Notes: generated by a model not told the origin, from the sequence alone. DNA of 64,000 nucleotides from Bryopsis sp. KO-2023 (GCA_030272585.1 BSYQ01000009.1:310001-374000); one strand, 5' to 3'. Positions 22,901 through 33,033 are shown, counted from the first letter of the stretch. Program-made: numbers and translations.

Positions 22901-25740
22901 TTCTCGGAAAGGCGTGCATTGACTTCCAGCAAACTAAACCCTGCTGAAAATAGGATCAAGAGCGGATTTGCCAAGCCACAAGCGCCTAGAAGAAGGACCA
23001 AGGGGATTATCCAAAGGCGATTTAACTTTGGACGTGCAAGGTAAAAGAGAGACAAAAACTATCGGGGAAGGTGAACACTGCCAAGTGGTACCCGAGTTAT
23101 TTGTCTGAGGAGCGGAAGTCGACGGACTGACATTCCTTTAACTCTTTCTTGCGGAACTTTCTATTTAGTGGTATCTAAATGGATAGTGCGGACAAGACCG
23201 TCTTGTTGCTGGCGGACTATTTCCAAGGTTCTTTGGAAGGCGGGGGTTAAAAGGTAATCTCTGTGGCGGAAGGTATATGGAGTGTATTTCGCGTGGAAGT
23301 CAACAAGTTTGAAGTGGCGGAACTTGGGGACTAACCGAGCATTGATGAGAGCGGACTATCTGCGGTGAAAAGAATCGACTCGTGTTTGGATCTAGACAGT
23401 ATCGAAGAGATAGCGGGCTCGAAAAATGAGCACACATTGCGATTCTATAGGGATGGAGTAAGCGGAAATACTCAGTTGGTGATTTACTACCTATAGACGC
23501 AACCGTGAAACTTTGGGAAGTTTACATACAAAGCGATGCCGTGAGAAGGATCCAAAGACGACGGAGGTGGCGGCTCATGCAATGGAAAACAAAAGAAGGA
23601 ATGTGCGGACATTCAAAAATTACTCTTCTCCAACGAAGGAACCTCGAGCGGACGTGGAACTGACCGAAGGGCGGATTATCACAGAAGCCGAGCAAAGAAA
23701 GAAGCCGAAATAAATTCTGAACTATGAACCGTGGAGACGGAAGACACATACAGCTGAGTGACTGAATTCGTTCGAGCGGATTAATTGTACATCAGTTGGC
23801 GGAAACAGCAACTGAAGCGGATAATGCACTTGTCCGGAAAAAAAGCAACTTCGACTACGGCGGAAGAAGCGAAGTTCTGAAGAGAACTTGAAGGGTATTC
23901 GACTGGCGGATTGTGACCAGCGGATTAAGCCTGTTGGGATATGACTGGCGGGTTAATCTTGGCGGAATCACATTGCTAGCGAATACGAAGACAAGAAGCA
24001 TTTGGGCGGACAAAATCCAGTACTTAAGGCGGATATCGTGCCTGCAGAAGCGGAAATTGTGCTGCAGAAGCGGAATTGTGCCTGTGGAAGCGGATATTGT
24101 GCCTGAAGAAGCGACACAATTCCAGTGAGCGGAATGTGAAGGCGGAATTGATGATCTCAAAGAGCCAAGGCGGAAAATATCAGTCAAGACGGAATTTGAG
24201 GACCATAGTCGCAAGTACAATTAGGAACGAATGAAAGGGCGTCAAAGCGAACGTTGGAGCGACCTAGCGGACAACACTAAGCGGAAGTTCTGATCAACAA
24301 CCGACTTGGAGGCGTGAGGGTAGCTATGCAACGATTGACTCAGTCACGAGCGGATTATGGATGTTCTGAAGCTGAGGATGTATTGGAGACTTATGGGGGT
24401 TTACCAAAGCATCAGAGGATTGGCCGAAGACAACAAAGAATCGCCAGGGTGGATTAAATTGGACCACCAGGGCGGATTAATTCAAACCGCCGAAGAAGGA
24501 GCGGACATTATTTGAAGACCCAAACTCGGAAAAACATTGGAGCGGACCACTGAAGACAATAGCACTGGAGCAGAAAGGACGAAGAGGTCAGGGAATGGCC
24601 GGACGCTCTGCTGCATATACTGGCTCTCGCTGCTACGTAGGGACTCTAGTAGCCAACCAGCGGATTGTGATTCGATGAGATCCTGGGGGAAATGTAGGCC
24701 TCAGACAAATCTCTATAGCAGTGGCCATACATGTTATGGATATGCTCGAGCGGCTATTGTTCTGAGGTGTTGCGGCGGAGAAACTCATGGGAGATTCGTA
24801 GGGACGTTGAAGAGAGAAGAAGCTGAGAGATCGGCCGGACTTCTCATCGGTGTACTGGCTCTCGCTGCTAAGTGGGGACTCTAGCAGTCAACCAGCTTAG
24901 TGAGATCCTGGGGGTATCCGCATAGGATTTGGCCTCGGACAAATCTCTACACTGATGACCGCTTATATACTAGCGGATAAACGTAACGAATGGAGTGGTT
25001 TGCCTAAGTGATATCCGACCAAGCGTTTTACCGAGCGAAGAACGAAGATGTACCGTGGAAGGAAGGAAAAATATCAGTTGTAAATGAAGAAAACGGAAGT
25101 GGAAATCTGACCATGGAATTGCAGCGGAATTGGAATTGACCAAAACTGCAATGGATGAAAAGCCGCAGCGGATATCAACAGCAGCGGACTACAGGAGAGT
25201 GTCTGACAAGAGCGAAGCTTATGGTTTCCGACTAAGTGAAACTGCGAAGCGAGGTAGCGAGCGGAAGTTATAATCTAAGCTTGCGCGGACTTGGAGTCTT
25301 GAACGGATAAAGCATAGCGGGCATTTCTTCATGTTCGTGTGCTGAATCACGAGCAAGAAGACATTGCAAGCAATGCTTATGCCATGTTTAACCTTCTCCT
25401 TGGCGGTACTCGTGGGCGGAATCCACATCCGCACCATAGAACCACGAGTTAGGAGAGGCTTGAGCGGGCTATTTCTAAATGCCCTGATGAAGCAAGCAGA
25501 CGAAGAAGCGGGCATCCGTCCAAGCAAGAGACACAAGGTTTTTGGATTTCACAGAGTATGGGATCTGTTATGCCGTTTGAAAATCATCTTGTTTACATGA
25601 TTGTGAGGTTTGTTTTCTATTTTTCTATTTTTCTTCGTGTTTTGTTCAGTGGATGGCCCTGTTTCTCTTTTTAGCGGCCAATCAAAGTACTTATTCTTTA
25701 TTTCTTTCGGGTTTTTCTTTCGCGATTCACTTTCTTGAGT
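17000..25740 (+). repeat. Interior of element F: strand-biased GCGGA word array
   Basis: GCGGA, usually as AGCGGA, GGCGGACTAAA or AGCGGAAAT, recurs throughout. In the sample 18901-19500 I count 18 GCGGA on the plus strand and no complement TCCGC, against about 0.6 expected by chance. Spacing is irregular, roughly 20-60 bp, so this is not a simple tandem satellite. Local tandem copies occur (for example 24045-24115), as does a diverged block duplication (about 24615-24710 and 24850-24950). The open frames here are short and look incidental. Confidence 0.8.
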
Positions 25741-25776
25741 GTTGAGGACACCACTCGGGGGGGGGGGGGGAGTAGT

Positions 25777-26007
25777 TGATACGAGGTGACGAGGTTAGTG
25801 TCTAGATGTCCCATCGGTGAGTGGGTGTGTCACTATAGAGTAAGGGGTTAGTGTGTTGTGGACGGTACTTAAAGGGTTGTATTTTTGACATTGGTGTAAC
25901 CTTTGGGGCTGGGTTTGCTATTGTGTTGTGTTCCCACGTTCTACCCTCCTCCACTTGGAGGAGGGCCCCTATCTACCCTTCCCCCTCTGGGGGAAGGGCC
26001 CCTATCA
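25777..26007 (+). repeat. 3' LTR of element F
   Basis: Same 231 bp as 16699-16929. It is preceded by a run of about 14 G (25757-25770) and AGTAGT, which serve as the polypurine tract. It is followed by the CACTT target duplication. Confidence 0.92.
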
Positions 26008-26012
26008 CACTT

Positions 26013-26194
26013 TCGCAAATACAATCAATTTTCATTGAAGGCAACTCATTTTGCCTCATGCCAACTCAGGAAAATAATCGCTATTCATTCTCTCTTTTAG
26101 CGGATTATCTCTTCAATTCGATTTTATCGATCCACAATCATCTGTCTCCATTAGCGAATTACGACAAGTCCTATTCCTCTAGGCTCAAGAGAGC
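26013..26194 (-). other. Element H leader segment between F and the hAT transposon
   Basis: Short piece of H leader isolated by the two insertions. It has no ORF that I would call. Confidence 0.5.
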
Positions 26195-26202
26195 GTACCA
26201 TA

Positions 26203-26560
26203 CATACTATGGATCCGATCACGATCTAATCGGTCAGTGACGGTCACGGATTGATCGGTCCGACCGATTAAATCGTGATCGGGTTTTCCCGATCAGATCG
26301 ATCGCCGATCAAATCGGTCTGGCCGATCATCGATGGAGATCGGCCGATCACCATTCTGATCGGCTGACCGATGAAATCGGCCGACTATGAACGGCCGATC
26401 ACGATCACACCGTTCGACATCGGCCGATCAAGCGCCGACCGGGCGAGGCGCTTGATCGTGATCGTGGTCGTGATCGGTTGCGCCGTTCAAAGTCGGTTCG
26501 CGCCGATTATGATCGGCGCAAGGCCGATTATGATCGGCCCCTCGTTACGTAGCCGCATCT
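26203..26560. repeat. Left terminal inverted repeat and subterminal GATCGG array of the hAT
   Basis: After the 18-bp inverted repeat come many copies of GATCGG, CGATCACGATC and GGCCGATCA in both orientations. Known: hAT transposases bind short, multiply repeated subterminal motifs. The right end has the same kind of array (32580-32920). Confidence 0.75.
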
Positions 26561-27061
26561 GGTCATGCTTGGCGCCGGTGGTTACTCACGGTCTGTTCGT
26601 ACACGGATTCTGTTCCCATCAACACCTTATACTGCTCAGGTCACCTCGTGGCCACTCGCGACGTGGAAAATGGTTCGGCATGGAAAGGGAAAAGCGCGCG
26701 TTACTGCCCCAAAACAGCTGCACCGTATCTTCGGACCACAGAGGCGGAGTGGATCTGGAACCGGATCTGCGGAGGGTTTGGGAAGTCGTCCTGAGGGCAG
26801 TGTTCCATCCGTGGAGCAACAGGGCTCAGGGCGAACGTCCGACCCCGAAAACAGTGCGTTACTCCAATTTCTGAGCTGGTGTGTTGCTTTGTTTTCAACC
26901 TGGTCACTGGAGGTGACTGCCTTGTGCAACTGACTCAGCTAGGGGGGTGGGTGAAGTGTTTGTGCTGCCCTGCAGTGATAGGATCTGGTACAATTGAGAC
27001 ACTGCTGATTGCAGATGTGAATCCAGATGGTGGGAAGCAGGGTAATACCTGGGTTGATCCG

Positions 27062-29314
27062 ATGTTTGTGACAAATGAAGCTGGAAAGCTGATGCTGTTC
27101 AAGGATCAACGTAACAAGACTGTTGTATCATGCAGAATCTGTGGTGACAACCTTGTATATATCAAGGGTGGCAGGATCCCACTTGTCAACCATGCAGCCA
27201 AACATGGTATCAGAAGCAGCACTGAACTGGACCTGGCTGTTAGTGTTGGATTCGATGTTTATCGAGCACAAGTTGTAGAGCATGAGGAAAGGAATCAGAA
27301 ACGGAGCCGACAGGGGGAAAAGATCATATCGTTTGGGAAGCAAAAAACCCTGACATACGTCTCAAAATGGGGGGCCACTTCCCGGGAGTTCAAACAGTAT
27401 CGGGACAAGGTGATGTGCTTTGTGGTCAGTACTGGGGCACCGTTCAGAATCGTGGAAGACGACCACTTTCGCAAACTCTGCAGCCAACTGAACGCATCTG
27501 CTCCGGCTCTGTCGGCCAAATCCATGTCCCATTGTGTTGGTCAGGCTGCCAAGGATCTGAGGAAGAAGTTGCAGGAACTGAATCTGACCAGATTTAGACC
27601 CTGTTTTGTTGCTGACGGGTGGTCCCAGCAACACAAGCACTGGCTTGCCATGGGCGCCGTGTATATCCACCGGGATCTGGAACGGGACATGTTCGAACTG
27701 AAGCGGATCAGCCTCGGCACCTGGGAGATGAACGGAACTGCAACTGCTAAGATGATCTGCCAAAAAATGAACGAAATCAGGAAGGAGTTCAATCTGGATC
27801 AGTATCGGGCCAGCATAGTCACAGATCATGAGGCCAGGATGGGTCTCGCTTGCGAGCAGGAGAATCTGTACGACTGGCACGGATGCGGAACCCATCGGAT
27901 CAACCTCGGTGTCAAGAAAGCCTTCAAGCACGCCCCAACTGATCTGAGCAATTTAGTGACCAGGGTACACGACATCTGCAGGACCGTCATGGGTGCCTCC
28001 ACTCATTGGGAAAAGCTGAAGGAGTTTCAGATCAATCGGGTGGGGAAAGAACGAGCTGAACAGGAAGCACAACGTGCCCAGGCTGCCCGCCAATTGGTGG
28101 CTGATCAGATCGCTTCATCGACGGGTGCCTCAGGGGTAGGCATCAGCATGGTTGATCAGACCCTGCCTGTAGATTTAGAGGAGGAGGTTCAGATTGTGGA
28201 TGCTCCAGAAGAGGAGGCTAATGAGAACGAAGACCTGAGTCAGGAGCAAGCTGACCAAATAGCACCTGACCGGATGTATTCAAGCGATGAAGAACCTTGT
28301 CCCGACGATCTGGATGATGTGGAGGAACCTGCCGACTGCCCTGGACCTGTTCGGAGATCACAGAAAGTGCTGAGACTGACCTTGGAAGTGGAGACCCGCT
28401 GGAATTCAACCTGGTATATGATACATCGGTTTCTGATCCTGAAACCTGATTTGATCAAGCTCCTTGAACTCCTTCCCCCCCAATACATGCTCAGCTCTGA
28501 AGACTGGAGTACCCTGCTGGAATTGTACCACACTCTGAAGCCGTACAAGGAAGCCACGAAAGTATTGGAGGCAGAAAAAAAGGTTACGGGCAGTGCCGTT
28601 CTGATGCTCATGGCCCGGATCAGTGCTGCGGTAGACGCCATGGTGTTTCAGGATCAAAATGTGACAGCCTTTCGGGACAAACTCCGCACCTTCATGGACA
28701 AGGAATTCGATGACCCCGAATGGCTCCTGGCAGTGGGGTGCATGCAGCATCTGGATCCGACCCGCCTGGCACTGGACGACCCTGAGCTGACTCGGTATCT
28801 GTGGGGATCCCGGGGAGCCTTTCCAAAACTGGTGCACCAATATCCCAGGCCTGATCAGTGGGTTGCAGATGTGCTGAAGGAGTGCGTGCACCTGATGGAG
28901 GAATACCAGGGCAGATCAGAAAACAACCCAACAGTTCCCCCTCACCGCGAACGAGGAGATCGAAGGAAAAAAAAGAAAAATGAGAATCCAGAACGGGACT
29001 GGCTGAGTGTGTGTCCTCCTCCTTCTGGTCCGGGCGGTTCTTTGTCTGAGGAGTGGAACAGATTTTGTGGGGTGAGAAGAGTGATTCAAAGTACTGCATC
29101 TGTTCTGGATTGGTGGAGGGTACACCAAATTGTGTTCCCAACAGTTTCGGCGCTGGCTGCAAAATACCTTTGCATCCCTGCCTCCAGCGCATCTGTTGAG
29201 CGGATGTTCAGTGTGAATGGACATCAGCTCAACAAGCGCAGGAGGCAGATGGAGGTGTCCAAAGTGCGGGATCTGACCTTGATCCGGGACAATCTGCATA
29301 TGCTCAGTGAATGA
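27062..29314 (+). CDS. hAT transposase with BED-like zinc finger
   Basis: From the first in-frame ATG the protein has 750 residues. The frame is open back to 26879, and an upstream exon around 26670-26878 (MVRHGKGKARVT.., ending at a possible CTG|GTGTGT donor) may add an N-terminus that I could not join with confidence. Near the start is a BED-type finger (CRICGD to NHAAKHG). Then come hAT catalytic segments: VADGWSQQHKHW (first Asp, about 27.61 kb), VTDHEARMGLAC with GCGTHRINL (second Asp), an acidic insert (about 28.16-28.35 kb), TRWNSTWYMIHRF, and the C-terminal dimerisation region PASSASVERMFSVNG with the catalytic Glu region. All key blocks are present, so it may be active. Confidence 0.9.
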   Translation: MFVTNEAGKLMLFKDQRNKTVVSCRICGDNLVYIKGGRIPLVNHAAKHGIRSSTELDLAVSVGFDVYRAQVVEHEERNQKRSRQGEKIISFGKQKTLTYVSKWGATSREFKQYRDKVMCFVVSTGAPFRIVEDDHFRKLCSQLNASAPALSAKSMSHCVGQAAKDLRKKLQELNLTRFRPCFVADGWSQQHKHWLAMGAVYIHRDLERDMFELKRISLGTWEMNGTATAKMICQKMNEIRKEFNLDQYRASIVTDHEARMGLACEQENLYDWHGCGTHRINLGVKKAFKHAPTDLSNLVTRVHDICRTVMGASTHWEKLKEFQINRVGKERAEQEAQRAQAARQLVADQIASSTGASGVGISMVDQTLPVDLEEEVQIVDAPEEEANENEDLSQEQADQIAPDRMYSSDEEPCPDDLDDVEEPADCPGPVRRSQKVLRLTLEVETRWNSTWYMIHRFLILKPDLIKLLELLPPQYMLSSEDWSTLLELYHTLKPYKEATKVLEAEKKVTGSAVLMLMARISAAVDAMVFQDQNVTAFRDKLRTFMDKEFDDPEWLLAVGCMQHLDPTRLALDDPELTRYLWGSRGAFPKLVHQYPRPDQWVADVLKECVHLMEEYQGRSENNPTVPPHRERGDRRKKKKNENPERDWLSVCPPPSGPGGSLSEEWNRFCGVRRVIQSTASVLDWWRVHQIVFPTVSALAAKYLCIPASSASVERMFSVNGHQLNKRRRQMEVSKVRDLTLIRDNLHMLSE

Positions 29315-30126
29315 TCTGTTCTGTCCTGTTTTGCCTAGGTTCTTCTTGGATGGGTGGGTGCTGGGTATACATGTTCTGATATGTTCTGCTGACCTGTTTT
29401 TTTTTTATATGTTGTGTTTTTTTTGATATGTTGTGTTTTTTTTGATATGATGTTTTTTTTTTGATATGATCTAGCCTGTTTTTTTTTTGGATATGATCTG
29501 GCCTGTTTTTTTTGTTGATATGATTTGGCCTGTTTTTTTTTTGGATATGATCTGGCCTGTTTTTTCTGGAGATGTAAACAAGATTTCAGAACTTCAAAAG
29601 TGTCTTAACATTTATGAATCATTTCCAAGTTGGAAATTCCAACCCTTAAGACTCCAAAACACATAACTCAGGGCTGAGCAGCAAATAATCAGAAAACATT
29701 CTTACACCAAAGCCCATAAGTCCATACAATCCAAAAGTGTCTTAACATTTATGAATCATTTCCAAGTTGGAAATTCCAACCCTTAAGACTCCAAAACACA
29801 TACTCAGGGCTGAGCAGCAAATAATCAGAAAACATTCTTACACCAAAGCCCATAAGTCCATACAATCCAAGCACTTGACCACCGAACAAAACAGAAATGT
29901 GGCTCATAAGATCACCATGTTCATTACAACTCCCGTGCACAAAAAAACTGAACAGATCCTCAGAAAAAAAAGCACGGCAGCTCCAGAAAACAGACGAATC
30001 AAAAACAGCGTCAAATTCAAAACCCAATCAGTTGTGAAGGTCCAGATAAGATAAGATCAGGTCAGGTTTGGGGTTCACCATTGGTTGGGGGGAGGAGATA
30101 AGATAAGATCAGATCAGGTTTGGGGT
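29315..30126. repeat. Spacer between the convergent hAT genes, T-rich and duplicated
   Basis: 29390-29575 has about seven imperfect copies of a CTGTTTTTTTTTTGATATGAT-like unit. 29597-29732 and 29733-29868 are a 136-bp tandem duplication. A shorter duplication (GATAAGATAAGATCAGGT.. with GGGGTTCACCATTGG) lies at about 30046-30148, and its second copy runs into the end of the minus-strand gene. The T-rich tract could serve transcript ends of both genes. Confidence 0.65.
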
Positions 30127-32375
30127 TCACCATTGGCTGGGGGGAGGCTCCTGCTCCTCATGGAGCGGACCACCTGGAAAAACACCTCTGACCCGATACA
30201 CGACACTCTTGTCTGCAGGACGGCTCGCAAAATGTACGGGTCCAGTGTCGAGATCACGCCAAACATGCCTCTCATCGATACGGATACCGTGCAGAAACAA
30301 TGCTTCTCGGAGCCTGTGGAGGCTGTATGAGTTCTCCAGATACACATTCTGAAGAAATTGAAGAAGGTCACTGTTGCTGGCGAAGGTGATGGGGAACTGA
30401 ACCTGATAGTCTGGGAAAAAGGCGTACTCGGTTACCATCTGCATCCGTTCCCTCTGCGCTGATCTGTGCTGCTCCCTGCTCCGATCTGACATGACCCGGA
30501 TCATCGTCCTTCCTCTTCTGACCGGGTACCCGTAGTCGTCGTTTTCGCACTGATGCCCATCAAAGTCCATCGGCCAACGGGTCATGTGTTCAGGTCTGGG
30601 GTCTGCAGGCCTGGTTCCGATCGGGTCTGCACCACCTCTCCATCCTTGCTCACCACCCTCGCCAAACTCTGCACCTCCTCTCCATCCTTGCTCACCACCC
30701 CCGCCAAACTCCCATCCTGGGCGGTTGGCTCGGGCCAGACCAGGTCGGATCATGTTTGGGGGGGGTCCTCGGGCCTGACCAGGTCGGATCATGTTTGGGG
30801 GGGGTCCTCGGGCCTGACCAGGTCGGATCATGTTTGGGGGGGGTCCTCGGGCCTGACCAGGTCGGATCATGTTTGGGGGGGGTCCTCGGGCCTGACCAGG
30901 TCGAATCATGTTTGGGGGGGGTCCTCGGGGCTGACCAGGTCGGATCATGTTTGGGAGGGGTCCTTGGGGCTGACCAGGTGGAGGGCCCCTACCACCTACG
31001 CAGGTGACTTTAGGTTCAAGTTCATCAGGTTCAGTCCAGGGGTTGGACATTTCAGGTTCGATCCCCGATCCACTGCCTTCTCCGACTTTTGGTTCATATG
31101 CAGTCCACCACTCTTCACTCTCTGAATATGAATACGGGTTTGTCCATTAGCAACAACAATACCAAAAGCAACATAATGCCTCAGGGGCCACTAATGTTAC
31201 AAACAACTCCACACCTGTGTCGGCAGGTGCTTCAGGTGCTTCAGGTGCTTCAGGTTCATATGCAGTCCACCACTCTTCTCTCTCTGAATATGAATACGGG
31301 TTTGTCCATTAGCAACAACAATACCAAAAGCAACATAATGCCTCAGGGGCCACTAATGTTACAAACAACTCCACACCTGTGTCGGCAGGTGCTTCAGGTG
31401 CTTCAGGTGCTTCAGGTTCATATGCAGTCCACCACTCTTCTCTCTCTGAATATGAATACGGGTTTGTCCATTAGCAACAACAATACCAAAAGCAACATAA
31501 TGCCTCAGGGGCCACTAATGTTACAAACAACTCCACACCTGTGTCGGCAGGTGCTTCAGGCGCTTCAGGTGCTTCAGGTGCTTCAGGTGCTTTAGGTGCT
31601 TTAGGTGCTTCTACTTGCAGGTCCAGTTGGAATGTGCTGCTCAGTCGCAGATCCTTCAGGTGCATGGCATCCACCTCTTGTCGGATCTGATCCAGATGCC
31701 CCAACAGCCCATTTTCCCGGAGCAGTTCTACAGAAAAAAACATGCAAATATTTTGGGGAAAACAGAAACAGGAAATACAACAACAATTCCAGTTCCTGAT
31801 CCACAAATTTTTTGGGGAAAACAGAAACAGGAAACACAACAACAATTCCAGTTCCTGATCCACAAATTTTTTGGGGAAAACAGATACAGGAAACACAACA
31901 ACAATTCCAGTTCCTGATTCACTTCTCACCAGTTGGAACGCTATAAGGGTAGGCCGGGTCCTGGTTTAGAAGCGTGACATCCCTCGAGCGGACCAGACCG
32001 GGTGGTAACACAGTGATTTTGTCGAGAATCCGGTCCACAGCACGCAATGGAGGGCTCATCTCTGCGTGGGCTCGGAGCAGGAACTCGGCGTGGTAGTCGT
32101 CACCCAGGGCGGAGTCCAGAGCACTTGCAGCCCTCAGAAAAGGTCCCTGTCAAAAAAAAACAGATACAGTTAAAACAAACCCTAGAGCGGCTAGCAACAA
32201 ATTAGCGACATATGCTTACCAATCTGAGACCGAAGTGGAGCCGGAGTGTGAGCAGGTGCAGGTAAATCTGTTCGGCATCTTCGTTGCGGATACGAAAGCC
32301 GACGGGAAAGCACAAATCAGGTCTGCGCTCAATCGCTTTCACGTACGACCGCGCTTTCAGGTCAACGGAGGACAT
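30127..32375 (-). CDS. Second gene of the hAT transposon: six-exon, repeat-containing protein of unknown function
   Basis: Predicted exons on the minus strand: 32375-32220, 32146-31930, 31727-31539, 31445-31377, 31283-31215 and 31121-30127. Each junction has GT..AG (for example TTG|GTAAGC, ACTG|GTGAGA, TTCTGTAG|AACT). The coding lengths sum to 1695, exactly 565 codons with the stop, and the reading phase is kept at every junction. The protein starts MSSVDLKARSYV and has a helical N-terminal half. It then has a 23-residue unit (EREEWWTAYEP, then EAP repeats) encoded by tandemly duplicated exons, a run of six 13-residue GPPPNMIRPGQAR-type repeats, and a more ordinary C-terminal domain (about 150 residues, containing FFPDYQVQFPITFAS). 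I recognise no known family. Its position, convergent to the transposase, resembles mudrB in MuDR by layout only. Confidence 0.72.
30740..30985 (-). repeat. 39-bp minisatellite, about six units, within the second hAT gene
   Basis: In-frame 39-bp units encode GPPPNMIRPGQAR with small variants (GQAR, GLAR, GQPR). The plus strand carries runs of seven to eight G in each unit. Confidence 0.9.
31093..31578 (-). repeat. 162-bp tandem repeat containing exon plus intron of the second hAT gene
   Basis: Three units start at about 31093, 31255 and 31417. On the minus strand each unit holds a TTCATATTCAG acceptor, a 69-bp exon part and a CACAG|GTGTGG donor. Both the unit (54 codons) and the exon (23 codons) are multiples of three. 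The units are almost identical, so the expansion is recent. Confidence 0.85.
31741..31920. repeat. 60-bp tandem repeat in intron 2 of the second hAT gene
   Basis: Three near-identical units of TTTTGGGGAAAACAGAAACAGG-type sequence followed by a CAACAACAATTCCAGTTCCTG-type part lie between the splice sites at 31929 and 31728. Confidence 0.85.
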
Positions 32376-32579
32376 TTTAGCAGCGGCAAGCTCAGGCCAG
32401 GGGCTCAGTCTGGTGGTGGCGGGACAAATAACAAAAAAATAAACGCACGAAATAACAAAAGGAACGGAGCGGGTGGTGAAGTCTGCGAGAGCAGGTGGAT
32501 ATATTCGAGACCCACGCAGCTACTAAAGGATAAGACTCACTCCTCTCCTACAGCTACGACACGTCCTGACTAACGCTTG

Positions 32580-33025
32580 ATTTGATCGGCGGTGATGATC
32601 GGTTTCATCCCTGGCGGACCGACTACATCGGCAAACCGCATTGATGTGACGATCAACCGATCATGATCGGACCTGCACCCGATCAGGCTCGGCCGATCAC
32701 GATCACACCGTTCAAACACGGCCGATCAAGTGTCGACAGGGTGGGGTGTTTGATCGTGATCGTGATCGTGAACGGTTTCGCCGATCAAATCGGTGATCGG
32801 TGAACCGATCACGATCACGATCAACATGTGATCGGACGATCAAAAGCACGATCAACATTTGATCGGCCGATCACGATCACGATCATCGATCAGCCAAAAA
32901 TGGAAAAAAAAAAAAAAAAAACCGATCATTACTAATATCGGTTCTAGGACGCAGTTATCAAGTCGGATCACTGGTCCGACCTGGTATGACCTTGGTTTTC
33001 GAAGATCGATCAGATCCATAGTATG
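32580..33025. repeat. Right subterminal GATCG array and terminal inverted repeat of the hAT
   Basis: Dense CGATCACGATC, GATCGGCCGATCA and related words, an A18 tract near 32907, then the terminal repeat at 33008-33025. The promoter of the second gene should lie here, since its first predicted exon begins at 32375. Confidence 0.75.
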
Positions 33026-33033
33026 GTACCATA

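Larger units (their letters stand above)
16699..26007 (+). mobile_element. Element F: large non-coding LTR retrotransposon (LARD-like) with GCGGA array
   Basis: Bounded by identical 231-bp LTRs and a 5-bp target duplication CACTT (16694-16698 and 26008-26012) inside the leader of element H. The plus strand has TGGTTTCGGAGC (16933-16944) just after the 5' LTR and a run of G with AGTAGT just before the 3' LTR. The 8.8-kb interior has only short, unconserved ORFs and no gag or pol similarity that I can see. It is filled with the word GCGGA (see 17000-25740). Known: large retrotransposon derivatives carry LTRs and priming sites but no proteins and are mobilised by relatives. Inferred: recently moved in trans. 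Confidence 0.9.
26203..33025 (+). mobile_element. hAT-superfamily DNA transposon, apparently complete, with two convergent genes
   Basis: The terminal inverted repeats are CATACTATGGATCCGATC at 26203-26220 and, in complement, CATACTATGGATCTGATC at 33008-33025 (one mismatch). They are flanked by an exact 8-bp target duplication GTACCATA (26195-26202 and 33026-33033). An 8-bp duplication and a transposase with the hAT dimerisation region place it in the hAT superfamily. Subterminal zones at both ends are packed with GATCGG/CGATCACGATC words. The transposase reads rightward from the left end, and a spliced second gene reads leftward from the right end. They meet near 29.3-30.1 kb. It lies in the leader of element H, so it moved after H inserted. 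Confidence 0.92.

Noticed and set aside
17024-25600. Numerous 60-145 codon ORFs inside element F
   Set aside because: Short, unrecognised, scattered over both strands and all built around the GCGGA word; no domain or splice logic.
26220-26560. Centromeric or other satellite DNA
   Set aside because: The GATCG words are confined to the two ends of one hAT element and point both ways, as expected for subterminal motifs.
31093-31578. CRISPR array
   Set aside because: Unit is 162 bp with no alternating unique spacers, in a eukaryotic transposon gene.
30553-31595. Plus-strand ORFs over the minisatellites (190 and 168 codons)
   Set aside because: Antisense shadows of in-frame repeats whose minus-strand reading continues through consistent splice sites.
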